Assembly (NCBI GenBank): GCA_958348245.1
Contig: CATVYJ010000003.1
Coordinates: 62,001 to 126,000 of the forward strand
Origin: an uncultured Veillonellaceae bacterium
GTDB lineage: Bacteria > Bacillota > Negativicutes > Veillonellales > Dialisteraceae
DNA length: 64,000 nucleotides
Direction: 5' to 3'
This document shows positions 26,218 to 34,841 of the stretch, piece by piece. A program made the translations under genes and the position numbers. The notes under the pieces were generated by a model. It did no database searches, was not told where the DNA came from, and saw only the letters and a program-made list of their open reading frames with translations. How positions within the stretch are numbered: position 1 is the first letter of the stretch; the number at the start of each line of letters is the position of its first letter.

Positions 26218-27029
26218 AGGAAACTCCTCATGGCCACAAGGCAGGCCAGCATGAGCGGCGCGACAAAGAGCAGGCTGTCGAAGCGGTCCATCATGCCGCC
26301 GTGGCCGGGCAGAATATGTCCCGAATCCTTGATGTCGCACACGCGCTTCACATACGATTCAAACAGATCGCCCATGGGCGCGGCAAGCGCCACCATGACG
26401 GAGAGGAAAAAAGCCGGGAGCAGCGCAAAATCAAAATACGCCGCATAGGCGAGGCACATGGCCACGCAGCCCACAGCGCCCCCCGCAAGTCCCTCCATGG
26501 TCTTGTTCGGGCTGATATGGGGCGCCATTTTATGCCGGCCGAAATTCTTCCCCGCTGCATAGGCGAAAGTATCGCTCGACCAGGTGCCGATGAGGGCAAA
26601 CCACAGGAGAAAAATCCCGCTGTGAATGGCCGCGGCACCGGCAGGCAGCAGGTCGTCCCCGCCGCGGAGGTAAAGGAAAGAGCCAAAGCCGATGCCGAAA
26701 TAAAGCGCGCCCATGACGGTCGCAAACAGCGCCCAGATATCTTTCTGCTGGATGACCAGAATCAGGAAAAGAAGCAGCACAAAGGAACACAGCACCGCCG
26801 CCGCAAAGAGCGGAAGCGACGACGAAGCCGCCGCGCCGATCATGACCGCGACGGCGGTGAGCGCAGGCCCCGTATAGACATGCGTGACCTTTTTCAGCAT
26901 CCGGGCGTATTCCATCCAGGCCAGGCCCGCCACGACAAGAAGCGCTGCCGTGAGGGGAATCCCGCCTGCCGTCACCAGCGCGACGACCGCGGCGATGCCC
27001 ACCACGGCTGTGAGAAGACGGGCCTTCAT
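26214..27029 (-). CDS. cdsA: Phosphatidate cytidylyltransferase
   Basis: 271 residues with about eight membrane helices and the CDP-alcohol signature near the C-terminus (HISPNKTMEGLAGG, then MGDLFESYVKRVCDIKDSG and LPGHGGMMDRFDSL). It makes CDP-diacylglycerol for phospholipids. Overlaps uppS by 4 nt. Confidence 0.96.
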   Translation of the reverse strand: MKARLLTAVVGIAAVVALVTAGGIPLTAALLVVAGLAWMEYARMLKKVTHVYTGPALTAVAVMIGAAASSSLPLFAAAVLCSFVLLLFLILVIQQKDIWALFATVMGALYFGIGFGSFLYLRGGDDLLPAGAAAIHSGIFLLWFALIGTWSSDTFAYAAGKNFGRHKMAPHISPNKTMEGLAGGAVGCVAMCLAYAAYFDFALLPAFFLSVMVALAAPMGDLFESYVKRVCDIKDSGHILPGHGGMMDRFDSLLFVAPLMLACLVAMRSFL

Positions 27030-27772
27030 TGCGCCTCTCCTTCATTCAGCCCGCCGAAGCGGCGGTCCCGATGGCAGAACCAGTCCACCGCGCGGTGCAG
27101 TTCCTCCACAGTGAAGTCCGGCCACAGCACCGGCGTGAAATAGAGCTCGCTGTAGGAAATCTGCCACAGGAGGAAATTGGAAATGCGCGACTCGCCGCCC
27201 GTGCGGATGAGGAGATCCACATCCGCCGCATCGCTTTCATACAGCCGCCGCTGGAGCGCGTCTTCCGTGATATCTGCCGGCGCAAGACGCCCCGCCTGCA
27301 CGTCTTCCGCCAGAAGGCGCGCGGCGCGGACGATCTCGTCCCGTCCGCCGTAATTGATGGCCACGTTCAGCACGAGTCCCGTATTATTCCGCGTATCCGC
27401 CTCGCACGCCTCGATTTCCTTCCGCAGTCCTTCGGAGAGGCGGCCCCGGTCGCCCACCACGTGAAGCTGCACGCCGTCCTGCATGAGATCCCGGAGCTGC
27501 CGCAGCAGGTAATCCTTGAAAAGTTCCATGAGAAAATCCACTTCCGGCTGGGGACGCTTCCAGTTCTCCGTGGAAAAGGCGTAAATCGTGAGCCGTTCAA
27601 TGCCCATATGGCCTGCTTCCCGGACAATGGTCTTCACATTGTCCGCGCCGGCCTGATGACCGAAGGTGCGTTCCCGGCCCTGCCGTTCCGCCCAGCGGCC
27701 GTTGCCGTCAAGAATGATGGCTACGTGTCTGGGAAATTTCTGTTCTTCCGACAATTCGATTCTCCTTGCCAT
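27026..27772 (-). CDS. uppS: Undecaprenyl diphosphate synthase
   Basis: 248 residues from ATG 27772 (MARRIELSEEQKFPRHVAIILDGNGRWA). Cis-prenyltransferase signature DGNGRWA with the catalytic Asp, FSTENWKRP, NVAINYGGRDEI and the C-terminal RTGGESRISNFLLWQ...TPVLWPDF. It makes the C55 carrier for peptidoglycan. A TTG at 27796 with GGGGAAG upstream is an alternative start; either way the gene overlaps the small ORF upstream. Confidence 0.95.
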   Translation of the reverse strand: MARRIELSEEQKFPRHVAIILDGNGRWAERQGRERTFGHQAGADNVKTIVREAGHMGIERLTIYAFSTENWKRPQPEVDFLMELFKDYLLRQLRDLMQDGVQLHVVGDRGRLSEGLRKEIEACEADTRNNTGLVLNVAINYGGRDEIVRAARLLAEDVQAGRLAPADITEDALQRRLYESDAADVDLLIRTGGESRISNFLLWQISYSELYFTPVLWPDFTVEELHRAVDWFCHRDRRFGGLNEGEAQ

Positions 27773-27989
27773 ACCGTTCTGCCAGAGCCGCGGCAATTTC
27801 TTCCCCGTAAGCCATGCGCGGCATGACCACCGCGCGGGGGCCGCTTCTCACCAGGTACAGAAAATCTTCTTCCAATGCATAATGACGGCCCCGGGTGAAG
27901 GAGACCGTCCCGTCCGGGAACGCCTCCGTCAGCTGAAGCCGTACATTCTCATCAAAAGGCCGGCCTTCAAAAAGAGCCGCCTTATTCAT
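27708..27989 (-). CDS. Small hypothetical protein between frr and uppS
   Basis: 93 codons beginning MNKAALFEGRPFDENV with its ATG overlapping the frr stop as ATGA and its end running about 65 nt into uppS. The translation has a balanced composition (FPDGTVSFTRGRHYALEEDFLYLVRSG). I do not recognise a family. The tight coupling to frr argues for translation, possibly handing ribosomes on to uppS, which has a weak ribosome binding site at its ATG. It is otherwise the only content of the 213-nt gap. Confidence 0.55.
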   Translation of the reverse strand: MNKAALFEGRPFDENVRLQLTEAFPDGTVSFTRGRHYALEEDFLYLVRSGPRAVVMPRMAYGEEIAAALAERYGKENRIVGRTEISQTRSHHS

Positions 27990-28543
27990 ACCGACATGAT
28001 CTCTTTGATTTTCTTTTCCGTGACCGCGTCTATTTCCTTGATTTTCTGGTCGGTCAGCTTCTGGACTTTGTCTTCCATGTCTTTGATGACATCCTTGGAG
28101 ACGTCGCTCTTTTTCCCTTCCTTTTTCAGGAAATCGTTGCCGTCCCGGCGGATATTGCGGATGGCCACCTTGCCTTCTTCCGCTTTCTTGCTCACCACTT
28201 TGCACAGGTCCTTGCGCCGTTCTTCCGTGAGCTGCGGGATGGCCATGCGGATGACATTGCCGTCGTTCATGGGAACCAGGCCCAGATCGGACTGGAGAAT
28301 GGCCTTCTCGATGTCCTTCAGAAGCGCCCGGTCCCAGGGAGCGACCACGAGCATGCGCGCCTCCGGAACGGAAACCGTCGCCACCTGCGTCACCGGCGTA
28401 GGCGTGCCGTAGTATTCCACGCGCACCCGGTCAAGAAGGCTCGCCGAGGCCTGTCCCGTGCGGACGGAAGCGTATTCCGCCTTCAGGGACTGGATGGACT
28501 TGTCCATTTTTTCCGTCAGTTTTTTCAGTTCTTCTTCGTACAT
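27986..28543 (-). CDS. frr: Ribosome recycling factor
   Basis: 185 residues, the usual length, with VRTGQASASLLDRVRVEYYG, the conserved YGTPTPVTQVATVSVPEAR and the C-terminal helix KLTDQKIKEIDAVTEKKIKEIM. Releases ribosomes after termination. It follows pyrH by 3 bases. Confidence 0.98.
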   Translation of the reverse strand: MYEEELKKLTEKMDKSIQSLKAEYASVRTGQASASLLDRVRVEYYGTPTPVTQVATVSVPEARMLVVAPWDRALLKDIEKAILQSDLGLVPMNDGNVIRMAIPQLTEERRKDLCKVVSKKAEEGKVAIRNIRRDGNDFLKKEGKKSDVSKDVIKDMEDKVQKLTDQKIKEIDAVTEKKIKEIMSV

Positions 28544-28546
28544 GGT

Positions 28547-29269
28547 TTATTTCCCTTCAATCAATGTGCCCAGGGTTTCGCCAAGGCACGCTTTTACGAT
28601 GTTGCCCGGTACGTCGATGTTGAAGACGACGATCGGGATGGCGTTGTTCATGCAGAGGGTGATGGCCGTATTATCCATCACTTCGAGGCCGCGGCTCAGC
28701 ACTTCCCCGTAAGTCAGATGGGTGAACATTTTCGCTTCCGGATGGTATTTCGGATCCGCGTCGTACACGCCGTCGGTCTGCTTTTTCGCCATGAGCATCA
28801 CGTCCGCTTCGATTTCCGCCGAACGGAGCGCTGCCGTGGTGTCCGTCGTAAAATACGGATTGCCCGTGCCGGCGGCAAAGATCACCACGCGGCCCTTTTC
28901 CAGATGGCGCACGGCGCGGCGGCGGATGTAAGGTTCGGCCACCTGACGCATTTCAATGGCGGTCTGCACGCGCGTGGGGATGCCCAGCTTTTCCAGTCCG
29001 TCCTGCATGGCCACCGAGTTAATCACCGTGGCCAGCATGCCCATGTAGTCGGCGGATACGCGGTCCATGCCGCCGGCGCTGCCCTTGAGGCCCCGCCAGA
29101 TGTTGCCGCCGCCCACGACGACCGCCACTTCGATGCCTGCTTCGCACACCGTCTTGATCTCACCGCACAGGCGGCTCACCACTTCCGGATCAATGCCGAA
29201 TCCCTTATCGTTGGCGAGCGCTTCCCCGCTCAGCTTCAGCATGACTCTCTTATACTTCTGATTTTCCAT
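28547..29269 (-). CDS. pyrH: UMP kinase
   Basis: 240 residues from ATG 29269 (MENQKYKRVMLKLSGEAL), chosen because GGAGG lies 8 nt before it; longer in-frame versions cross a terminator. Amino-acid-kinase fold motifs LKLSGEAL, VVVGGGNIWRG, FAAGTGNPYFTTDTTAALRS. Phosphorylates UMP. Part of the rpsB-tsf-pyrH-frr group. Confidence 0.97.
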   Translation of the reverse strand: MENQKYKRVMLKLSGEALANDKGFGIDPEVVSRLCGEIKTVCEAGIEVAVVVGGGNIWRGLKGSAGGMDRVSADYMGMLATVINSVAMQDGLEKLGIPTRVQTAIEMRQVAEPYIRRRAVRHLEKGRVVIFAAGTGNPYFTTDTTAALRSAEIEADVMLMAKKQTDGVYDADPKYHPEAKMFTHLTYGEVLSRGLEVMDNTAITLCMNNAIPIVVFNIDVPGNIVKACLGETLGTLIEGK

Positions 29270-29334
29270 ACCGCGCCTCCGTTTCTCTGCCCTGCGGCCA
29301 TCCGTCATCCGAGAGACGGAACGCCTGCGCCGGG

Positions 29335-29371
29335 ACAAAAAATAAGGACACAATGCTGTGTCCTCTTTTTG
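29335..29371 (-). terminator. Terminator after tsf
   Basis: GGACACAGCATTGTGTCC hairpin followed by TTATTTTTT on the minus strand, separating rpsB-tsf from pyrH. Some read-through is likely because no strong pyrH promoter is visible. Confidence 0.75.
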
Positions 29372-29471
29372 TGGAAATACCGAATCGGACACAGACCCGG
29401 CAGGGCGGGACATCGCTGCCGCGCCGGGCCTTCCGGACCGATGTTGGAGTTCCTTTATCGCAATGCGAAAC

Positions 29472-30353
29472 TTATTTGCCGATCTGCTTCTGGATTTCTT
29501 CTACGAAGTTTTCCTGCTTCTTTTCAATGCCTTCGCCGAGCTGATACCGGGCAAAGCGGGCCACTTCCGCGCCCTTGGAAGCAAGCAGTTTGGAGATGGA
29601 GATATCGCCGTCGCGGATGTAGGCCTGATCAAGCAGGCATACTTCTTTGTAGTACTTGTTGATGCGGCCGAGAACCATCTTTTCGATGATGTTTTCCGGC
29701 TTGCCTTCGTTGCGCGCTTCCGCTGCGAGCACTTCTTTTTCGTGTTCCAGTTCCGCCGCCGGCACCTGGGTGCGGTCGAGGTAGGACGGGCTGGCCGCCG
29801 CGACCTGCATGGCCACGTCTTTGCCGAGTTCCGCGTCGCCGCCTTTCATTTCCACGAGAACGCCGATCTTGCCGCCGCCGTGGATGTAGCTGAATACCTG
29901 GCCTTCGGCGCTTTCAAAGCGGACGAAGCGGCGTACGGAAATGTTTTCGCCGATTTTCGCGATGGCTTCCGTGACGACGTCTTTTACGGTCTTGCCGTCC
30001 ATTTCGGAAGCGAGAAGCGCGTCCACATCGGCAGGAGCCGCTTCTGCGGCCTGCTTCGCAATGGCCTTGGCCAGCGTCTGGAAGCTTTCGTTGTGGCCGA
30101 CGAAGTCGGTTTCGCAGTTGACTTCCGCGATGACGCCCACTTTGCCGTCTTCGGAGACGTAGGAGACGACCGCGCCTTCCGCCGCGATGCGGCCCGCTTT
30201 TTTCGCCGCCTGAGACAGACCCTTTTCACGGAGAATGTCTACGGCTTTCGCCATATCGCCGTCCGCTTCCGTGAGGGCTTTCTTGCAATCCATCATGCCT
30301 GCGCCGGTGGAGGTGCGCAGTTCCTTAACCATGCTTGCCGTAATAGCTGCCAT
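29472..30353 (-). CDS. tsf: Elongation factor Ts
   Basis: 293 residues starting MAAITASMVKELRTSTGAGMMDCKKAL, the canonical EF-Ts UBA-like N-terminus, with the TDFV motif (EVNCETDFVGHNE) that contacts EF-Tu. Nucleotide exchange factor for EF-Tu. Downstream of rpsB. Confidence 0.98.
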   Translation of the reverse strand: MAAITASMVKELRTSTGAGMMDCKKALTEADGDMAKAVDILREKGLSQAAKKAGRIAAEGAVVSYVSEDGKVGVIAEVNCETDFVGHNESFQTLAKAIAKQAAEAAPADVDALLASEMDGKTVKDVVTEAIAKIGENISVRRFVRFESAEGQVFSYIHGGGKIGVLVEMKGGDAELGKDVAMQVAAASPSYLDRTQVPAAELEHEKEVLAAEARNEGKPENIIEKMVLGRINKYYKEVCLLDQAYIRDGDISISKLLASKGAEVARFARYQLGEGIEKKQENFVEEIQKQIGK

Positions 30354-30384
30354 TCTATGACCTCCTGTGTACTTCGGGGCGCAT

Positions 30385-30437
30385 AAAATTGGAAATCCCG
30401 CCGCTGCCGTCCGGGCGGCGTCAGAATTCCCAATTTT
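30385..30437 (-). other. Large inverted repeat between rpsB and tsf
   Basis: On the minus strand AAAATTGGGAA ... TTTCCAATTTT brackets a GC-rich GCCGCCCGGACGGCAGCGGC hairpin. It is probably a processing or attenuation structure that adjusts tsf relative to rpsB. Confidence 0.5.
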
Positions 30438-30461
30438 ACCGGCTCCCCTGATTGCCTGTGA

Positions 30462-31214
30462 TTATTCCTGTTCTTCTGCCGCGGTTTCTTCCGCCGCTTC
30501 TTCAGCCGGTGCTTCCGCGCTTTCTTCCTGCTGGCCCTGACGTCCTTCGAGGACAGCGTCGGCCATCTTGCTGGTGAGGAGCTTCACCGCGCGGATCGCG
30601 TCGTCGTTCGCCGGGATCGGATAGTCGATGAGATCCGGATCGCAGTTCGTGTCGACCGTAGCGACGACCGGAATGTGCAGTTTGCGCGCTTCCGATACAG
30701 CGATTTCTTCTTTCTTGGAGTCGATGATGAAGATCGCGCCGGGGAGCTTCTTCATGTCTTTGATGCCGCCCAGGTTCTTTTCCAGTTTTTCCAGTTCACG
30801 CTGCATGAGGATGACTTCCTTTTTCGTGTACTGGGACGTGGTGCCTTCGGCAAACATCGCTTCCAGTTCCTTCAGACGGGCCACGCGGGTCTGAATGGTG
30901 CGGAAGTTGGTGAGCATGCCGCCCAGCCAGCGTTCGTTCACATAGAACATGTTGCAGCGGAGCGCTTCTTCCTTGATGGAATTCTGGGCCTGCTTCTTCG
31001 TGCCGACGAAGAGGATGGGCTGGCCGTTTGCAGCGACTTCGCGCAGGAACGCGTATGCTTCTTCGACTTTCTTTACCGTCTTCTGCAGGTCGATGATGTA
31101 GATGCCGTTCCGTTCCGTGAAAATGAACCGCGCCATTTTCGGATTCCAGCGGCGGGTCTGATGACCGAAATGAACGCCTGCTTCGAGTAACTGTTTCATG
31201 GATACAACTGCCAT
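30462..31214 (-). CDS. rpsB: Ribosomal protein S2
   Basis: 250 residues; MAVVSMKQLLEAGVHFGHQTRRWNPKM and VPVVATVDTNCDPDLIDYPIPANDDAIRA are S2 hallmarks; the C-terminus is an acidic Ala/Glu-rich tail (EESAEAPAEEAAEETAAEEQE region). First gene of the translation/isoprenoid/lipid cluster. Confidence 0.98.
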   Translation of the reverse strand: MAVVSMKQLLEAGVHFGHQTRRWNPKMARFIFTERNGIYIIDLQKTVKKVEEAYAFLREVAANGQPILFVGTKKQAQNSIKEEALRCNMFYVNERWLGGMLTNFRTIQTRVARLKELEAMFAEGTTSQYTKKEVILMQRELEKLEKNLGGIKDMKKLPGAIFIIDSKKEEIAVSEARKLHIPVVATVDTNCDPDLIDYPIPANDDAIRAVKLLTSKMADAVLEGRQGQQEESAEAPAEEAAEETAAEEQE

Positions 31215-31334
31215 AATGATAACCTCCTGTTGTGACCTCTGCCTGCTTCCTCTCCCGCAGCCACCCCGTCAATGCAAAATTTTTGACGCGGCACAGATGC
31301 GGAATCCGCCCGGCATGTGTACTCATGCTTTCCC

Positions 31335-31363
31335 ATTCTATCAAAGGCGGCGCGGAAACGCAA
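31335..31363 (-). promoter_or_regulatory. Promoter of rpsB
   Basis: Minus strand TTGCGT (31358-31363), 17-nt spacer, TAGAAT (31335-31340); leaves a leader of about 110 nt before the rpsB ATG, room for S2 autoregulation though no known element is recognised. Confidence 0.6.
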
Positions 31364-31391
31364 GACGCGCCGGCGCAAAAGTTTCCCTTTC

Positions 31392-31420
31392 TTGAGGCGC
31401 GGTCCGTTCCGTGCTATCAT
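31392..31420 (+). promoter_or_regulatory. Promoter of the acyltransferase gene
   Basis: TTGAGG (31392-31397), 17-nt spacer, TATCAT (31415-31420), back to back with the rpsB promoter. Confidence 0.6.
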
Positions 31421-31462
31421 AGGTGAAAATTCAGGGCTTCCGCCCGGGAAAGGACTCCCGCC

Positions 31463-32551
31463 GTGACTCTTCCGTCTTCGATGAAAAAGAAAAAACTTCA
31501 TATCGAATTCCTGCGCATCCTCTGCATCTGGCTCGTCATGTTCACCCATTCGTCCACTTCGGGCTTCTCGCTCTATCTCATGCAGCAGGACTCGCCGCTT
31601 TTCCCGCTGTACCTCCTCGTCCCTTTCTGGGTAAAGACCGCCGTGCCCATCTTCTTCATGGTGTCCGGCGCGCTCCTCCTCGGAAAAGACGAGCCGATAT
31701 CCGTCATTTTCAAAAAGCGGATCTGGCGCTTTCTGCAGGTCCTCCTCATTTTCTCTTTCATTAATTATATTTTCTTCTACGCCGTGCCGGAGCGCCATTT
31801 CAGCCTGCTGCGCTTCCTCTCCATCACGTACACGTCCAATATGGCTACGGCTTACTATTTCCTTTACATTTATATTTCCTTCCTGCTCATGCTCCCGCTG
31901 TGGCGCGCCATGGTGCGGAATTTCACGAACCGGCTCTACCTTTATCTCATCGCGCTCAATCTGTTTTTTGTGGGCTTTATCCCGGTGTTTTCCTTCCTCC
32001 TCTACCGCGGACAGGCGGAGATGAACGGATTCCTGAATCCGCTGCTTGCCATCAGCGAGCCTTCTTTCTATTTCATCATCGGCTACTGGATAGAAAACGT
32101 GCTGCCTGACGGCTGGCTCACGAAAAAAAATCTCTGCCGCCTCGGTGCGGCGGCGGCCGCCGGCACGGTTCTTGCCGCGTGCATGACCTGGTTCTACGGC
32201 TATACCGCGGGCGGCCTCACCGAAGCCATTTCCCAGCGCTTCTATGATTCCTTTCTTTTCCTCAACACGGCGTTCCTCTACTGCGCGTGCAAGTACTGGT
32301 TCCGCCATCATGAAGCGGCGCCCCGTACGGCGCGCCTTCTCGTCCTCTTCGGCAGTCTTTCTTTCGGGGTAATGCTCTTTGAGGAAATCACCCGGGCGGT
32401 GACGCACCGTCTTCTCACGCGGGTCTTCCTTGCGCACTTCCCGTCCTTCCCATTTCTCGACGCCGTGCTCTGGATTTCCATCGCGTTCCTCCTCGGCGCG
32501 GCCATGACGTGGGCGCTCAAAAAAATCCCCTATTTCCGCCGACTCATCTGA
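31463..32551 (+). CDS. Membrane acyltransferase family 3 protein
   Basis: 362 residues, about ten transmembrane helices, with the family start KKKLHIEFLRILCIWLVMFTHSST (the His of the R-x10-H pattern) and IFFMVSGALLLGK. Acyltransferase-3 proteins O-acetylate or otherwise acylate surface polysaccharides or peptidoglycan. GTG at 31463 is favoured because AAAGGA sits 8 nt upstream; the ATG at 31481 has none. Single-gene unit; substrate unknown. Confidence 0.87.
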   Translation: MTLPSSMKKKKLHIEFLRILCIWLVMFTHSSTSGFSLYLMQQDSPLFPLYLLVPFWVKTAVPIFFMVSGALLLGKDEPISVIFKKRIWRFLQVLLIFSFINYIFFYAVPERHFSLLRFLSITYTSNMATAYYFLYIYISFLLMLPLWRAMVRNFTNRLYLYLIALNLFFVGFIPVFSFLLYRGQAEMNGFLNPLLAISEPSFYFIIGYWIENVLPDGWLTKKNLCRLGAAAAAGTVLAACMTWFYGYTAGGLTEAISQRFYDSFLFLNTAFLYCACKYWFRHHEAAPRTARLLVLFGSLSFGVMLFEEITRAVTHRLLTRVFLAHFPSFPFLDAVLWISIAFLLGAAMTWALKKIPYFRRLI

Positions 32552-32554
32552 ATG

Positions 32555-32593
32555 AAAAACACGGACGTCTTTTCAAAACGTCCGTGTTTTTTT
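32555..32593. terminator. Bidirectional terminator between acyltransferase and dehydrogenase genes
   Basis: AAAACACGGACGT / ACGTCCGTGTTTT stem flanked by A- and T-runs. Confidence 0.85.
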
Positions 32594-32620
32594 CGCGCTC
32601 TTTTTCCGGTTCGCGCCGGC

Positions 32621-33670
32621 TCAGGGCTTCACCACGATTTTCACTACGGGGTCCGTCTTCGACGTGAGCCGTTCGAAGGCGTGCTGCAGCTCCGAGAGGG
32701 GCATCACGTCCGTCACGCAGCGCTCCGGATCGATCATGCCGCGGGCGATGAGATCAATGGTCTCTTCAAATTCCGCGCGCGTGCAGGAAACGCTCCCCGT
32801 GAGGCGGACTTCCTGCAGGACTGCGCGGTTCATGGAGAAGGGCACCTGCGGCTCCATGGAATTGCCGATCATGACGATCTCGCCGCCGGGGCGCACTGCG
32901 TCCAGCGCGGTCTCCAGCGTCTCGCCCGAGCCCACCGCTTCAAAGACCACGTCGAAGCCGCCGTCCGACGCGGCGCGCATCACCGCCGCCCGGTCGGGCG
33001 CATTCCCGTCGAAGTATTCGTCGAAGTCGCCGATTTCTTTCGCCTTGGCGATTTTCCGGTCGTTCACCTTGGACATGGCCACATAGGACGCGCCCGCGCG
33101 TTTCGCCAGCGTGCCGATGAGCTGGCCGATGATGCCGCTGCCCACGACGAGGACTTTGCCGTGGAGGCGCAGGCTGGAGTGCTTCACCGCATGGTACGCC
33201 ACCATGAGCGGGTCGATCAGTCCGGCCGCCACGTCGGATACGGCGTCCGGCAGGAGGTACGCGTTGGACGCTTTGCCCACGAACTGTTCCGCGTACGCGC
33301 CGTTACATACGAAGCCGATGTAATTCGTGCCGTTCACTTCGCGGCAGAGCTGTTCCTGTCCCGCGCGGCACATGTCGCACTGTCCGCAGTACAGATTCGC
33401 CCAGAAGACCACCCGGTCTCCTACATGGAAGCGGCTGTCTCCGGGATCCGTCACGGTGCCGCAGAATTCATGTCCCATGATAAAATGGCCTTCCGTGCCG
33501 GGCGCCCAGCCTTTGCCCGCTTTCCACATGTGGATATCGCTGCCGCATACGCCGCAGGCGTTCACCTTGATTTTCAGCAGCCCCGGGCCCATGGCCGGTA
33601 CGGGCACATCCTGCATGGTCATCTGCCGCGGGCCCGTGAGCACCGCCGCTTTCATCATTTCCTGCGCCAT
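32621..33670 (-). CDS. Zinc-dependent medium-chain alcohol/polyol dehydrogenase
   Basis: 349 residues, MDR superfamily. Catalytic zinc ligands in ACGVCGSDIH and MGHEFCGTV; structural zinc cysteines in CGQCDMCRAGQEQLC; Rossmann VLVVGSGIIGQLIGTLAKRAGA. Resembles sorbitol, threonine or butanediol dehydrogenases, but the substrate cannot be read from sequence. It is 21 nt downstream of the flavodoxin-like lipoprotein and probably in the same LysR-controlled unit. Confidence 0.88.
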   Translation of the reverse strand: MAQEMMKAAVLTGPRQMTMQDVPVPAMGPGLLKIKVNACGVCGSDIHMWKAGKGWAPGTEGHFIMGHEFCGTVTDPGDSRFHVGDRVVFWANLYCGQCDMCRAGQEQLCREVNGTNYIGFVCNGAYAEQFVGKASNAYLLPDAVSDVAAGLIDPLMVAYHAVKHSSLRLHGKVLVVGSGIIGQLIGTLAKRAGASYVAMSKVNDRKIAKAKEIGDFDEYFDGNAPDRAAVMRAASDGGFDVVFEAVGSGETLETALDAVRPGGEIVMIGNSMEPQVPFSMNRAVLQEVRLTGSVSCTRAEFEETIDLIARGMIDPERCVTDVMPLSELQHAFERLTSKTDPVVKIVVKP

Positions 33671-33691
33671 TGTTCATTCCTTCTTTCTGTA

Positions 33692-34729
33692 TTACAGGGA
33701 AAATGTGAGCTCCGCCTGCTGCGGAAGCCGGTGAAACAGGGAGAGGTCCGACGTGACGCGTCCCACGGGGATGACTTCCATGGTGAGATTCGGCCGGTCG
33801 GTCTGGTCATAAAATACCGCGAGGGTATTGTTCTGCGGACAGTAGGTGATGTCTCCGTCGGCGAAGCGGAGCTGTCCGCCCTCCGCATGGGCGGGCGTAA
33901 AAGGAAGCGGCCCGTAGTATTCCCGTCCGCCCCAGCCGGTCATGGATACAGCAAGCGGGAAGCGGCTCCGGATCTCCTCTGCCAGCGCCGTATCGTACCA
34001 CACGGCGTTGACCGTCTCTCCGTTCACGGCGATGCGCACGGGCGTGCCTTCTTCCGTCGCGTCCGGAAGCTCGCCCAGCTCCCGGAGCCACGCTTCGACG
34101 GTCCCCGCTGCCTGCGGCACATCTGCCGCGTCGAGGTCGAGCCCGTCCTTTGTTTCCTTCTCACCCTGCACCGCGCGGGCGATGGCCTCATAACTGTCGC
34201 CCGGCCCATAGCCGTCGTGCGTGCAGAAGGGAATGAGGGTCTTGCCTGACAGATCATGGGCAGAAAGGAAAGTGAAGATGGCCTGCGGCGCGTGGGTGGC
34301 CCACACGGGATATCCGATGTACACCGTATCGTAGGCCGACATATCCACCGGCGCGTCGGTAAGCGCGGGGAGCGTCCCCGCGGCGATTTCCTGATGGTTC
34401 CGGTCGATCACGTCCCGGGAGCGCGTGGAATAAGGCTCCGCCACATGGATGGAGTGCACGTCTCCGCCCACGTCTTCCTGAATGAGACGCGCCACATAGG
34501 CGGTAGTGCCGATTCGTTGTCCTCCGTCGATCATCACGCTGGCCGACGCGCTCGCGTCCATGTCCGCCGGATAGGGCGCGTTTTCTCCCAGGCTGAAATA
34601 CACGATGAGATTCTTCGGCCCGCCGGGCGCGGAGGCCGGCGCGGGCTCGGGCGCGCGCTGCCCCTGGCAGGCGGTCACGGTGAGTCCCAGCGCCAGCATC
34701 GCCAGGATCGCGGCTGCTTTCCGTTTCAT
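33692..34729 (-). CDS. Lipoprotein with flavodoxin domain and cyclophilin-like domain
   Basis: 345 residues from ATG 34729. A lipoprotein signal peptide ends in the lipobox LTVTAC (~residue 21). Next comes a flavodoxin-like domain (NLIVYFSLGENAPYP ... YDTVYIGYPVWATHAPQAIFTFL ... IPFCTHDGYGPG; ~40-205), then a cyclophilin-like beta-barrel (VRIAVNGETVNAVWYDTALAEEI ... GREYYGPLPF; ~225-345). Such two-domain proteins occur in anaerobes and probably handle FMN-linked electron transfer at the envelope; function unproven. Located between a LysR gene and a dehydrogenase. An in-frame extension upstream is not used since it precedes the signal peptide. Confidence 0.82.
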   Translation of the reverse strand: MKRKAAAILAMLALGLTVTACQGQRAPEPAPASAPGGPKNLIVYFSLGENAPYPADMDASASASVMIDGGQRIGTTAYVARLIQEDVGGDVHSIHVAEPYSTRSRDVIDRNHQEIAAGTLPALTDAPVDMSAYDTVYIGYPVWATHAPQAIFTFLSAHDLSGKTLIPFCTHDGYGPGDSYEAIARAVQGEKETKDGLDLDAADVPQAAGTVEAWLRELGELPDATEEGTPVRIAVNGETVNAVWYDTALAEEIRSRFPLAVSMTGWGGREYYGPLPFTPAHAEGGQLRFADGDITYCPQNNTLAVFYDQTDRPNLTMEVIPVGRVTSDLSLFHRLPQQAELTFSL

Positions 34730-34841
34730 GATTCTTCTCTCCTCTCCGCAGCATGCGGCAAAAAAATAAGGAAATGCGTCCGGGAATGTTCCCTTTGCAT
34801 TTCCATTATAAATTCGAAACCGTCTCCTATCTAATTCCCGC

